DNA of 64,000 bases from Pseudomonas furukawaii (GTDB lineage Bacteria; Pseudomonadota; Gammaproteobacteria; Pseudomonadales; Pseudomonadaceae). The stretch is taken from contig NZ_AP014862.1 in the NCBI RefSeq assembly GCF_002355475.1, positions 2,790,001-2,854,000 of the forward strand. Direction: 5' to 3'. Both the position numbers and the translations under genes were made by a program. This document shows positions 8,561-16,457 of the stretch, piece by piece. The number at the start of each line of letters is the position of its first letter. The first letter of the stretch is position 1. Under the pieces are notes generated by a model. It did no database searches and was not told the origin of the DNA. It was given only the letters and a program-made list of their open reading frames with translations.

Positions 8561-9506
8561 AGCGGTAGAGCAGGTTCGGTTCGCTCACGACATAGAGCGT
8601 GCTTTCATCATCCAGGGTCAGGCCTTCGGCCTGGCCCACGCTTTTCTCCAAGTCACTGAAGCTTCCGAGCAGGGTGCGGAAGCTGACCACCTCGCCGTTT
8701 CCGCTCAATTCGATCACCAGCTTCGATTCATGGCTGAGCACCAGCAAGTGGCCGGTCCTCGCGTCGAAGTGCAGATCGGAAATGTCCTTGGCGAAGACGC
8801 TGCGATCTATCCAGTCGGAGAGGTCCTCAACCTTGAGCTGCAACTTGCCGCCAAGGCTCGCCTTCACCCCGCTGACCGCGTAGAGCTGACGTGGGTCGCG
8901 TTCCTTGGCGACGAAAATGCGGTCGTGCGCTTCGTCGTATGCCAGCCCCTCGAAGCCCTTGTTGTGGGCACTGGATCTGAGCGGCAGCGCCAGGGTCTGG
9001 GCCGCTTGCTTGTCAATGGCCTGCCCGGATTGTGTGGGCAGGCGGAAGAACACCAACTGCTGTCGGACCTCTTCGGCCACTGCCATCAGGCCGTCACCCA
9101 TGTAGGCCAGTCCTTCAACATCTTCGAAGCCCGTGAGCGGGTACTGCGCGGTGATGTTGCCTTCACGGTCCATTTCCACCAGTTTGATCGGCGGCGCGTT
9201 GGTCACCGTCAGTAAACGTCCACGGTCGCTGGCGAAGTCGATGGCCGACAGGTCGTCGTTGATGCCGGCTACGGGGCGCGCCTCGATCTCCACCTTGTAA
9301 TCCGGTAGCCAGACACTATGGCCTGCCCAGTCACCAGCGTGAATTCGGCTGGCCAAATAGAACCATCCGCGCTCGTGCCAATGGAATTTGGTCGAGGCGA
9401 CAGTGGCGAGGAGCAGGACTAGCAAGCCCAGGCTGCAGGCACCGAGTGTGCGTAGTCGTTTTCCGGGGTTGGTCTTGCACTTGTCGAGATCTACCGCACT
9501 GTTCAT
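8547..9506 (-). CDS. SdiA-regulated-type beta-propeller, membrane-anchored
   Basis: 319 aa. A basic N-terminus (KTNPGKRLR) and one hydrophobic segment (about 22-42) precede a periplasmic six-bladed propeller of the SdiA-regulated/YjiK family. Blade motifs such as DVEGLAYMGDGLMAVAEE and NKGFEGLAYDEAHDRIFVAKE are visible. The role of this family is not known; binding or scaffold functions are possible. It is the last gene of the minus-strand sugar-transfer series, 73 bp after the ArnT-like gene. Confidence 0.75.
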   Translation of the reverse strand: MNSAVDLDKCKTNPGKRLRTLGACSLGLLVLLLATVASTKFHWHERGWFYLASRIHAGDWAGHSVWLPDYKVEIEARPVAGINDDLSAIDFASDRGRLLTVTNAPPIKLVEMDREGNITAQYPLTGFEDVEGLAYMGDGLMAVAEEVRQQLVFFRLPTQSGQAIDKQAAQTLALPLRSSAHNKGFEGLAYDEAHDRIFVAKERDPRQLYAVSGVKASLGGKLQLKVEDLSDWIDRSVFAKDISDLHFDARTGHLLVLSHESKLVIELSGNGEVVSFRTLLGSFSDLEKSVGQAEGLTLDDESTLYVVSEPNLLYRFRKN

Positions 9507-9579
9507 GGTCTTTTCCTGTACGACGGGCGAGCGCTGGCCGCGTGCCCCATGAGAAGGGGCGCAGTCCGTTCAAGGTCCA

Positions 9580-11148
9580 TCAGTCGAGTGGTCGCTTCCA
9601 GGCGAATCGGTAGGCTCGCTGGGTGGCAGTTGGGTCGTGGCACTGGCCGTTATCGGCATCGGCCTGCACCAGGTACCAGTCTTCGTCGTCACCATCGCCG
9701 ACGCGGCTGGCCTTCTCGGGCTTGAAGCAGCGCGTCAGTTCGGACGCACGGATCAGGGCGTGGCTGGCGGGGTTGGTGCGTAGCCATTCGACCGCCTTGT
9801 CAGTCTGGCCCGGTGCGCCGATGCCGAAGTGCACCAGCGGCTGGCGGGCGAACAGCCAGTGGCCCTCGCGCCAGTTGGTCAGGACCAGTTCATCCCCGCC
9901 GGTCAGCTCCGTGACTTCCTGCATCAGGGTCTGGCGCGGATTGACACCCTCCTTGATCGGTTCGATGAAGCCCCGCGCGAACCAGGCGAAGAACCAGACG
10001 ATGGCAAGGCCAATGAAAATTTTCCGGCCACGCGGCCGTTGGGCGAACCATCGCTTCAACAGCCAGGGCACCAGCGGCGCCATGGCCAGCACCAGGGCGG
10101 GTAGCGCCGGGTAGATGTAAAGCTTGCGCTTGCCGCTGCTGAGGCTGAAGAAGATCAGTACCAGCGCTACCCAGCCCAGCAGTACTAGATAGCGGCCATC
10201 ATTCCTGGCCAGTTGGCGACGCCATGCCGGGACCATCCAGGGCAGGGCCAGCAGAAGCGGCAGCCAGTACTTGGGGATCACATTGGTGAAGAAGAACCAG
10301 AACGGCTCGCGGTGATGCCAGGCATCGGCATAACGCTTGGCGGTCTGTTTCAGGAGAATTTCGCTGAGATAGGCGCGACTGGCCTCGTCGCCATACAGCG
10401 CCACCTTGATCAACATCGGCAGTAACCAGGTAGCGATGGCCGCCAGTGTAACCAGCAGGCCGAGCGCCCAGGCTCGGCCTTGGCCGGGCATGCGGGCCAC
10501 GCCACTCCAGCCGCGACGCACAGCGTAAGCATAGGGTAGGAGCATCATCGCGGGGAGGAAGCCGACGCCCTTGCTGATGATGCCGAAGCCCATGGCCGCG
10601 CAGGCTGCATAGAACCAGCCCCAGGACGGGCCGAGCAGCAGGTGGCGGACCATGCCGTACAGCCCCAGGGCGATCCAGAGCAGCAGGAAACCGTCGATCT
10701 GGCCTGCGCGCTGGATGCTGTAGGTCTGATAGGTGGCCAGGAACAGCAAGCCGGCGATCATGCCGATGCGGCGGTTCCACAAGCGGCTGCCGAGGTCGTG
10801 CAGGCAGGCGGTGGTCACTAGGCCGGCTAGCAGCGCCGGGAGGAACAGCGCGATGGTCGGTGACGCTCCGAGCCGGCTCAGGGCGGCGATCGTCCACATG
10901 AACAGCGGCGGCTTGTCGGGGTAGATCTCGGCAGCACGGTGCGGGATCAGCCAGTCGCCGCCTTGAAGCATCTCCAGGGCCACGCCGAGGAAGCGTTCCT
11001 CGTCGACGTTGGAAGGATGGCGCATGCCCAGCCCGGCGCTGATCATGGCTGCCGCGAGCAACAGCAGGAGCAGCAGCGAGAGGCGCTGGGAGCGGATCAG
11101 CCCAATGGGGTTGGCGTACCTTTCCAGAACATGCGAGGTGCGCCTCAT
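9580..11148 (-). CDS. ArnT-like / PMT-family lipid-linked glycosyltransferase
   Basis: 522 aa GT83/GT39-type inner-membrane enzyme with about 12 spans. The first periplasmic loop carries NVDEERFLGVALEM, the conserved acidic pair, and GGDWLIPHRAAEIYPDKPPL, the ArnT/PMT signature. Such enzymes move a sugar from undecaprenyl phosphate to lipid A or LPS core at the outer face of the inner membrane. The ATG at 11148 is 2 nt after the stop of the polyprenyl-phosphate glycosyltransferase, indicating a tight operon. There is no arnA, arnB or arnD here, so the sugar is probably not aminoarabinose; the neighbouring ugd and epimerase suggest a uronic acid. Confidence 0.82.
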   Translation of the reverse strand: MRRTSHVLERYANPIGLIRSQRLSLLLLLLLAAAMISAGLGMRHPSNVDEERFLGVALEMLQGGDWLIPHRAAEIYPDKPPLFMWTIAALSRLGASPTIALFLPALLAGLVTTACLHDLGSRLWNRRIGMIAGLLFLATYQTYSIQRAGQIDGFLLLWIALGLYGMVRHLLLGPSWGWFYAACAAMGFGIISKGVGFLPAMMLLPYAYAVRRGWSGVARMPGQGRAWALGLLVTLAAIATWLLPMLIKVALYGDEASRAYLSEILLKQTAKRYADAWHHREPFWFFFTNVIPKYWLPLLLALPWMVPAWRRQLARNDGRYLVLLGWVALVLIFFSLSSGKRKLYIYPALPALVLAMAPLVPWLLKRWFAQRPRGRKIFIGLAIVWFFAWFARGFIEPIKEGVNPRQTLMQEVTELTGGDELVLTNWREGHWLFARQPLVHFGIGAPGQTDKAVEWLRTNPASHALIRASELTRCFKPEKASRVGDGDDEDWYLVQADADNGQCHDPTATQRAYRFAWKRPLD

Positions 11149-11150
11149 GC

Positions 11151-11891
11151 TCAGGCCTCCAGTTCGCGAGCTGAGGTGTTGAAGCGGGTGCGGCGAATCA
11201 GCCACCAGACACCAAACAGATCGAGGATGCCCACCAGCGCCCGGTCGAGGTTGCCGTACTTGGATACGCCGGCGCTGCGCGGGCGGTGATTGACCGGATA
11301 GACCAGCATGCCGCCCTGATGGCGCTGGATAAGCGCCGGAATGAAGCGGTGCATGTGGTCGAAGTAGGGCAGACGGAGGAAGGCGTCGCGTTCGATCAAC
11401 TTGAGCCCGCAGCCGGTGTCGGGGGTGTTGTCTTTCAGCAGCCGACCGCGCAGGCGGTTGGCGAAGCGCGAGGCCCAGCGTTTGCTGGTGGTGTCGCGGC
11501 GGTTCACCCGGTGCCCGGCAATCAGCTTGAGGTTGAGGGGGGCTTCCGGGGCGCGGACGATGTCCAGCATGCCGGGAATGTCCGCCGGGTCGTTCTGTCC
11601 GTCGCCATCCAGCGTGGCCAGCCAGGTGCCTTCGGCGACCTGCGCGGCGTGGTAGATCGAGGTGCTCTGTCCCAGTGAACGGTCATGGATCAGCACGCGA
11701 AGTTGCGTGTAGCCGCTACGTTTCAGGGCCAGCAGCTGCGCGGTGGTGTTATCCGTGCTGCCATCGTCGACCACTATCACCTCGAAGGACTCACCCTGGA
11801 GGGCCTGGCGAACCTCTTCCAGCAGCGTGGGCAGGTTCTCGGCTTCGTTCTTGGCAGGGATCAGTACGGAGAGAAAGGGCGGTTTAGACAT
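11151..11891 (-). CDS. GT2 polyprenyl-phosphate glycosyltransferase (ArnC/DPM-like)
   Basis: 246 aa from the ATG at 11891 (an in-frame ATG at 11918 adds nine residues; neither has a good Shine-Dalgarno). GT-A fold signatures: LSVLIPAKNEAENLP at the N-terminus, VIVVDDGSTDNT, and LDGDGQNDPADIP for metal and nucleotide-sugar binding. No long C-terminal transmembrane pair is present, so it resembles soluble DPM1-like or RgtE-like enzymes more than two-TM ArnC. It would load a nucleotide sugar onto undecaprenyl phosphate for the ArnT-like enzyme that follows after 2 nt. Confidence 0.8.
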   Translation of the reverse strand: MSKPPFLSVLIPAKNEAENLPTLLEEVRQALQGESFEVIVVDDGSTDNTTAQLLALKRSGYTQLRVLIHDRSLGQSTSIYHAAQVAEGTWLATLDGDGQNDPADIPGMLDIVRAPEAPLNLKLIAGHRVNRRDTTSKRWASRFANRLRGRLLKDNTPDTGCGLKLIERDAFLRLPYFDHMHRFIPALIQRHQGGMLVYPVNHRPRSAGVSKYGNLDRALVGILDLFGVWWLIRRTRFNTSARELEA

Positions 11892-12015
11892 GCGGGATTC
11901 GTCACTTGAAAGGGGCATTCGATTCGTTCACAAAAGTTCAGCCGTTGTTGGGAGCGAGCCTCTGTCGTCATTCCATTTAGCAGGGATGCGCTAACCACCT
12001 GTTTGCATGGGTTTT

Positions 12016-12714
12016 TCACGGCCGTTCCATCTCACCCAGCGCGGCATCGACCCTGTCGTCGATGCCCAGGCCGTGGCTGTGGCGGTGATAGAGCCAGGTG
12101 CCGAGCATCCCGGACCCCAGGAGCAACGCCGCCGCCAGACCGATGCGCAGGGTCGGCGCGACGTTGATGCCGCTACCGACCAGGGCGAAGACCAGGGTTT
12201 GCGGCAGGAAACCGATGAAGCTGGCAGCCAGGAAGGGCGCCAGGCTTGCGCTGGAGAGTCCGGCGACGAGGTTGGTTAGTATGTTGCTGCCGACCGGTAA
12301 CAGGCGGATCAGCAGCGTCATCGAGAACGGGTGCGCGTGGATGAATCGATCGTAGCGGACGGCGCGTGCACTCAGGCGGTCGCGCAGCAGGCTCCTGCCG
12401 AACAACCGGGCAAAGAGGAACGTGGCGACGCAGCCGAGCAACGCCGCCAGGGCGCCGAGCAGGGTCCCGGGAATCAGGCCGAAGGCGTAGCCGGCAAGAA
12501 AGGCGATTATCTGCCGGGGCAGGCCGGCTGCCGTGAACAATGTTCCCATGGCCAGAAAGAGCAGGGTGCCCTGCATGCCGCGCCCCCGGACGTGGGCGTC
12601 GATCCAGGCTTCGTTGACGGCATTGCCCAGGTCGCTGCTGTCGAACAGGTAGCCTATGAGCGCCAGGCTGAGGATCAGCCCCAGGCCCTTGAGCATCATG
12701 CGCGGGGTCATCAT
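12016..12714 (-). CDS. VTT/TVP38 (SNARE-associated, DedA-superfamily) membrane protein
   Basis: 232 aa with about six hydrophobic segments. The VTT core is visible as FTAAGLPRQIIAFLAGYAFGL through LLGCVATFLFARLFGRSLLRDRL, and RLLPVGSNILTNLVAGLSS. DedA/VTT proteins are now known as lipid flippases or scramblases, including recyclers of undecaprenyl phosphate. Start chosen at ATG 12714; a GTG at 12807 overlapping the epimerase stop would add 31 basic residues. Placement between the sugar-nucleotide genes and the lipid-carrier glycosyltransferase suggests a role in moving the carrier lipid. Confidence 0.75.
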   Translation of the reverse strand: MMTPRMMLKGLGLILSLALIGYLFDSSDLGNAVNEAWIDAHVRGRGMQGTLLFLAMGTLFTAAGLPRQIIAFLAGYAFGLIPGTLLGALAALLGCVATFLFARLFGRSLLRDRLSARAVRYDRFIHAHPFSMTLLIRLLPVGSNILTNLVAGLSSASLAPFLAASFIGFLPQTLVFALVGSGINVAPTLRIGLAAALLLGSGMLGTWLYHRHSHGLGIDDRVDAALGEMERP

Positions 12715-12803
12715 CGCGGCGCGCCGGTGTGGCCGCCGCTTTTCCGGCTTGAGCGCACTGTGCTGGATCTGGGCCCACTGGATCGGCTCATTTTCTATGT
12801 CCT

Positions 12804-13796
12804 TCACACGCCGTAGAAGGTCCGGTACCAGTCGACGAACCGCGCTACGCCTTCGTGGAGGGGCGTGGCGGGGCGGAAACCGGTACGGCTGGCCAGTGCT
12901 CCGACATCGGCCCAGGTCTGCAGGACGTCGCCGGGTTGCATGGGCTTCATCTGCTTGATGGCTTCGACGCCCGTGGCGGATTCGATGCAGGCGACGAAAT
13001 CCAGCAGCCGGACAGGCGAGCCTAGGCCGATGTTGAATAGCCGGTCCGTGGCGCCACGGCGGAGTTCTTCCGGCTCGTTGGCGTAGGGTGGCGGGCAATC
13101 CTGGATACGCACAATGCCCTCGACGACATCGTCGATGTAGGTGAAGTCCCGCGACATTTCGCCGCCGTTGTAAATGTCGATCGGCTGGCCTTCGAGGATC
13201 GCCTTGGTGAACTTGAACGGCGCCATGTCCGGCCGTCCCCAGGGGCCATAGACGGTGAAGAAGCGCAGCCCGGTGGTGGGAAGTCGGTAAAGATGGGCAT
13301 AGGTGTGCGCCATCAGCTCGTTGGCACGCTTGGTCGCGGCATAGAGCGAAATCGGGTTGTCGACGGCATCCTCCACGGCGAAGGGCACCTTGGCGTTGGT
13401 GCCGTAGACCGAGCTACTGGAGGCATACGCTAGGTGGCCCACATTGGTCTGGCGGCAGCCTTCCAGCACGTTGACGAATCCGCTGAGGTTGGAGTCTGCA
13501 TAGACGTGAGGGTTGTCCAGCGAATAGCGCACACCGGCCTGCGCAGCGAGGTGGATGACGCGCTCGAAACGCTGCTCGTCGAACAGCGCCCGCATGGCGT
13601 CGCGATCGGCGATGTCCAGCTTGCGGAAGGAAAAGCCGGGAGCGTCTTGCAACCGGGCCAGACGGGCTAGCTTGAGGTCGACGCTGTAGTAGTCGTTGAG
13701 GTTGTCGATGCCCAGCACCTCGTGCCCGAGGCGGCACAGGCGCATGGCAGTGTGAAAACCGATGAAGCCGGCGGCACCGGTGACCAGGAATTTCAT
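12804..13796 (-). CDS. NAD-dependent sugar epimerase, UDP-glucuronate 4-epimerase-like
   Basis: 330 aa short-chain dehydrogenase/epimerase. Rossmann motif GAAGFIG at residues 7-13, the catalytic serine region YASSSSVYG and the Y-X3-K pair in YAATKRANE are all present, as is FFTVYGPWGRPDMA, typical of the CapI/LpsL class that makes UDP-galacturonate from UDP-glucuronate. The ATG overlaps the ugd stop by 4 bp (ATGA), so the enzyme is translated together with the one that makes UDP-glucuronate. Exact 4-epimerase specificity is inferred from this linkage and the class motif. Confidence 0.82.
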   Translation of the reverse strand: MKFLVTGAAGFIGFHTAMRLCRLGHEVLGIDNLNDYYSVDLKLARLARLQDAPGFSFRKLDIADRDAMRALFDEQRFERVIHLAAQAGVRYSLDNPHVYADSNLSGFVNVLEGCRQTNVGHLAYASSSSVYGTNAKVPFAVEDAVDNPISLYAATKRANELMAHTYAHLYRLPTTGLRFFTVYGPWGRPDMAPFKFTKAILEGQPIDIYNGGEMSRDFTYIDDVVEGIVRIQDCPPPYANEPEELRRGATDRLFNIGLGSPVRLLDFVACIESATGVEAIKQMKPMQPGDVLQTWADVGALASRTGFRPATPLHEGVARFVDWYRTFYGV

Positions 13797-15136
13797 GGCT
13801 GCGCCAGCCCTACTGGGGCACGGCCGATGGAGTAATACGCCAGACCCTCGCGTGCCAGGTGCAACGGCTCGAAGATATTGCGACCGTCGAACACGACCTT
13901 GTCGTGCAGGCACTGGCGGACCAGGCCGAAGTCGGCGATGCGGAAGTTCAGCCATTCCGTGAGGATGACCAGGGCATGGGCATTGTCCAGGGCCTCTTCC
14001 TTGGAGTCGACCAGATGCAGGTCGAGGCGGGCACCATAGAGCCGGCTGGCTTCCTGCATCGCTTCCGGATCGAACGCGCGAACGCGCGCACCCTCAGCCC
14101 AGAGGGCTTCGAGCAATACCCGACTAGGGGCTTCGCGCATGTCGTCGGTGTTCGGTTTGAAGGACAGGCCCCAGACGGCGAAGGTCTTGCCGTTTAGGTC
14201 GCCGTTATAATGGCGTTTTATGTTCTCGAAGACCTTGTGCTTCTGCCGGTGGTTGACCGATTCCACCGCCTCCAGCAATTGCGGGTGGTAGCCCGCTTCA
14301 GCGGCGGTGCGTTGCAGCGCCTGGATGTCTTTCGGGAAGCAGGAACCGCCGTAGCCGCAGCCTGCGTAGATGAAGTCGTAGCCGATGCGCGAGTCGGAGC
14401 CGATACCTTTGCGCACCATCTCGATGTCCGCGCCCAGACGCTCCGCGAGATTGGCCATCTCGTTGATGAAGGAAATCCTGGTGGCCAGCATGCTGTTGGC
14501 GGCGTACTTGGTCAGTTCGGCGCTGCGACTGTCCATCACGATGAGCTTTTCGTGGTTGCGGCTGAAGGGCTTGTAGAGTTCGCGGAAGAGCTCGGTATCC
14601 GGTTCGCCGTCGATACCGATGATGATGCGCTCGGGGCGCATGCAGTCGTCGACCGCGGAGCCTTCCTTGAGAAATTCGGGGTTGGACACCACCTGCATAT
14701 CCAGCTGGCGACGCTGGCGAGCCAGCACGGCGTCCAGATGAGCCTTGATGCGTTGTGCGGTGCCGACGGGGGAAGTGGACTTATTGATCACCACCTTGGC
14801 GTCGACGGCATGCTCGGCGATGGTGTCGGTCACGGCGAACACGTAGCGCATGTCCGCGCTGCCGTCTTCGTCCGGGGGCGTGCCTACCGCAATGAAGATC
14901 ACCTTGGCGAAGGCCACGCCCTCACCGGCGTCAGTGGTGAAGTGGAGCCGTCCGGCGGCCAGATTGCCCCTGAGCAGGGCTTCCAGGCCGGGTTCGTAGA
15001 GGGGGGAAAGGCCCTGATTGAGCTGGGAGATACGGTGCTCGTCGGTATCGACGCAGCACACCGAGTGACCAACTTCCGCCAGGCAGGCTGCCTGTGTCAG
15101 ACCGACGTAGCCGGTTCCGAAAATGGTGATCTTCAT
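13793..15136 (-). CDS. ugd: UDP-glucose 6-dehydrogenase
   Basis: 447 aa, full length for the family. It oxidises UDP-glucose to UDP-glucuronate with two NAD+. N-terminal NAD motif GTGYVGLTQAACLAEVGH, the VGTPPDEDG loop, the KSTSPVGTA segment, and the catalytic cysteine in GCGYGGSCFPKDI are all present. First gene of a tight set whose second member is the epimerase (4-bp overlap). The 188-bp gap upstream probably contains its promoter. Confidence 0.93.
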   Translation of the reverse strand: MKITIFGTGYVGLTQAACLAEVGHSVCCVDTDEHRISQLNQGLSPLYEPGLEALLRGNLAAGRLHFTTDAGEGVAFAKVIFIAVGTPPDEDGSADMRYVFAVTDTIAEHAVDAKVVINKSTSPVGTAQRIKAHLDAVLARQRRQLDMQVVSNPEFLKEGSAVDDCMRPERIIIGIDGEPDTELFRELYKPFSRNHEKLIVMDSRSAELTKYAANSMLATRISFINEMANLAERLGADIEMVRKGIGSDSRIGYDFIYAGCGYGGSCFPKDIQALQRTAAEAGYHPQLLEAVESVNHRQKHKVFENIKRHYNGDLNGKTFAVWGLSFKPNTDDMREAPSRVLLEALWAEGARVRAFDPEAMQEASRLYGARLDLHLVDSKEEALDNAHALVILTEWLNFRIADFGLVRQCLHDKVVFDGRNIFEPLHLAREGLAYYSIGRAPVGLAQP

Positions 15137-15324
15137 TCAGTGCCTGTTTGTTTGTTATCCATGGCCCGTCTGGCGACTTGGTGATACGCCGGTCGCGTTT
15201 TTTTCGGGCATGCCGGCTTGGAGCAGAGTCAAATTAACGATGTAAATGTGAAAATTGTGTGTTCTTGTGTCCAGCGACAGGACGGCTCGGGGATACTAAA
15301 TCGGTGGGGGCAGTGTTCCGACTG

Positions 15325-16269
15325 TCATGGAGCGTCGTCCTGCCGCTGAAGCTCCAGCACCCGGTTGCGTCCCTGTTCGGCGACCAGGTAACGGCCCGGA
15401 GAAATCTCGACGATGGTCTGCGGCGAGCGGAGGTGAGAGAGCACGGTGCTGAGCCTGCCCTGAGGGCTGAGTAGCAGTACGCGGGCCATGTGGGTGGCAT
15501 CTTCGGTGACCCACAGGCCGTCCTGGTTGCAGAGCAGGAAGCCGGGTTCGCGCAGGCCGTCGAGTACGACCGGGTCGCGGCCATCCGCGTGCAGTTCGCG
15601 CACATGGCCGAAGGTCTTTTCGCTGTAGTACATGCGGCCATCGGGGCAGGACGCTATGGCCTCGGCCTCATCCAGGCCGCTGCGCAGCGTGGTGATGCTG
15701 TCCGTTTCCGGGTCGTAGCGCAGCAGTCGGCCGTCTCCGTGGCGGTCTTCGATGGCATAGAGGAAGTGCCCGTCGCTGGCCAGGCCCTCGACGCTGTCGG
15801 CACTGAAAAGCTGCCGGGTGCCCAGGTCGTTCATCCAGAGGACAGGGTGTTCACCCTGTTCCTGGCTGAAGGCCACGCCACCGCGATAGCGCACCATGCC
15901 GTCGGGTTTGGACAGGCCGGACTCCACCGCATGGCGCCGGTCGCCAGGTCCGGCATGGAGTATGCGGCCTTTGCCATCCTGCAGTTCCTGGCTGATGTAG
16001 AGTCCGCCCCGGCCATCGGGCAGGAGCGCGCTGACGCGTTCGATATCGTCCAGGAACAGCTTGTAGCGCCAGCCTTCGGACGCGCTGGCCGGATACAGGT
16101 GATGCCAGGCGGGAATACCGGCGCCCAGCAACAGGAGCAGGGCGAATGCGGTCAGCAGCCAGCGTGCGGCGGCGCGATCGAGCAGCAGCGAAAGCGCTTG
16201 CCCTCGTATACGGCGGCTCTTCGGAAAAGGGGAGCGGCGCCGAGGTAGCGGGGCAGTTTCTGCGGACAT
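15325..16269 (-). CDS. Membrane-anchored SMP-30/NHL-like beta-propeller
   Basis: 314 aa. A strongly basic cytoplasmic N-terminus (PRRRSPFPKSRRIR) and one hydrophobic segment near residues 38-55 anchor a periplasmic propeller. Blades show repeated motifs: SADSVEGLASDGHFLYAIED, LDEAEAIASCPDGRMYYSEK and REPGFLLCNQDGLWVTED. It resembles sugar-lactone lactonase or strictosidine-synthase-like propellers but no metal-ligand set can be confirmed by eye. It is the second single-span propeller in this envelope region, the other being at 8547-9506. Confidence 0.65.
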   Translation of the reverse strand: MSAETAPLPRRRSPFPKSRRIRGQALSLLLDRAAARWLLTAFALLLLLGAGIPAWHHLYPASASEGWRYKLFLDDIERVSALLPDGRGGLYISQELQDGKGRILHAGPGDRRHAVESGLSKPDGMVRYRGGVAFSQEQGEHPVLWMNDLGTRQLFSADSVEGLASDGHFLYAIEDRHGDGRLLRYDPETDSITTLRSGLDEAEAIASCPDGRMYYSEKTFGHVRELHADGRDPVVLDGLREPGFLLCNQDGLWVTEDATHMARVLLLSPQGRLSTVLSHLRSPQTIVEISPGRYLVAEQGRNRVLELQRQDDAP

Positions 16270-16441
16270 GGTGGACTCCTTCGATCAGGATGCCAGGCTG
16301 CGACGGGCCTCCGCCGCGCGAGCGGTCATCGCGGCTTTCCAGGCGGATAGGTCTTGCCGGAAGGCGAGGCAGCCTTGCACCGGCTTTAGAAAGTAGCTGA
16401 ACAATCTGTCGCCCGCCCTGTATTGGCGAAGTCAAAAGCCC

Positions 16442-16457
16442 GTGAAAAAAATGTCAT
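16442..16457 (-). promoter_or_regulatory. Candidate ColR-type box upstream of the propeller gene
   Basis: Read on the minus strand, ATGACATTTTTTTCAC matches the remembered ColR motif at all but the first position. It overlaps the 3' end of the sensor-kinase gene and lies about 170 bp upstream of the propeller start at 16269, pointing towards it. Confidence 0.35.
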
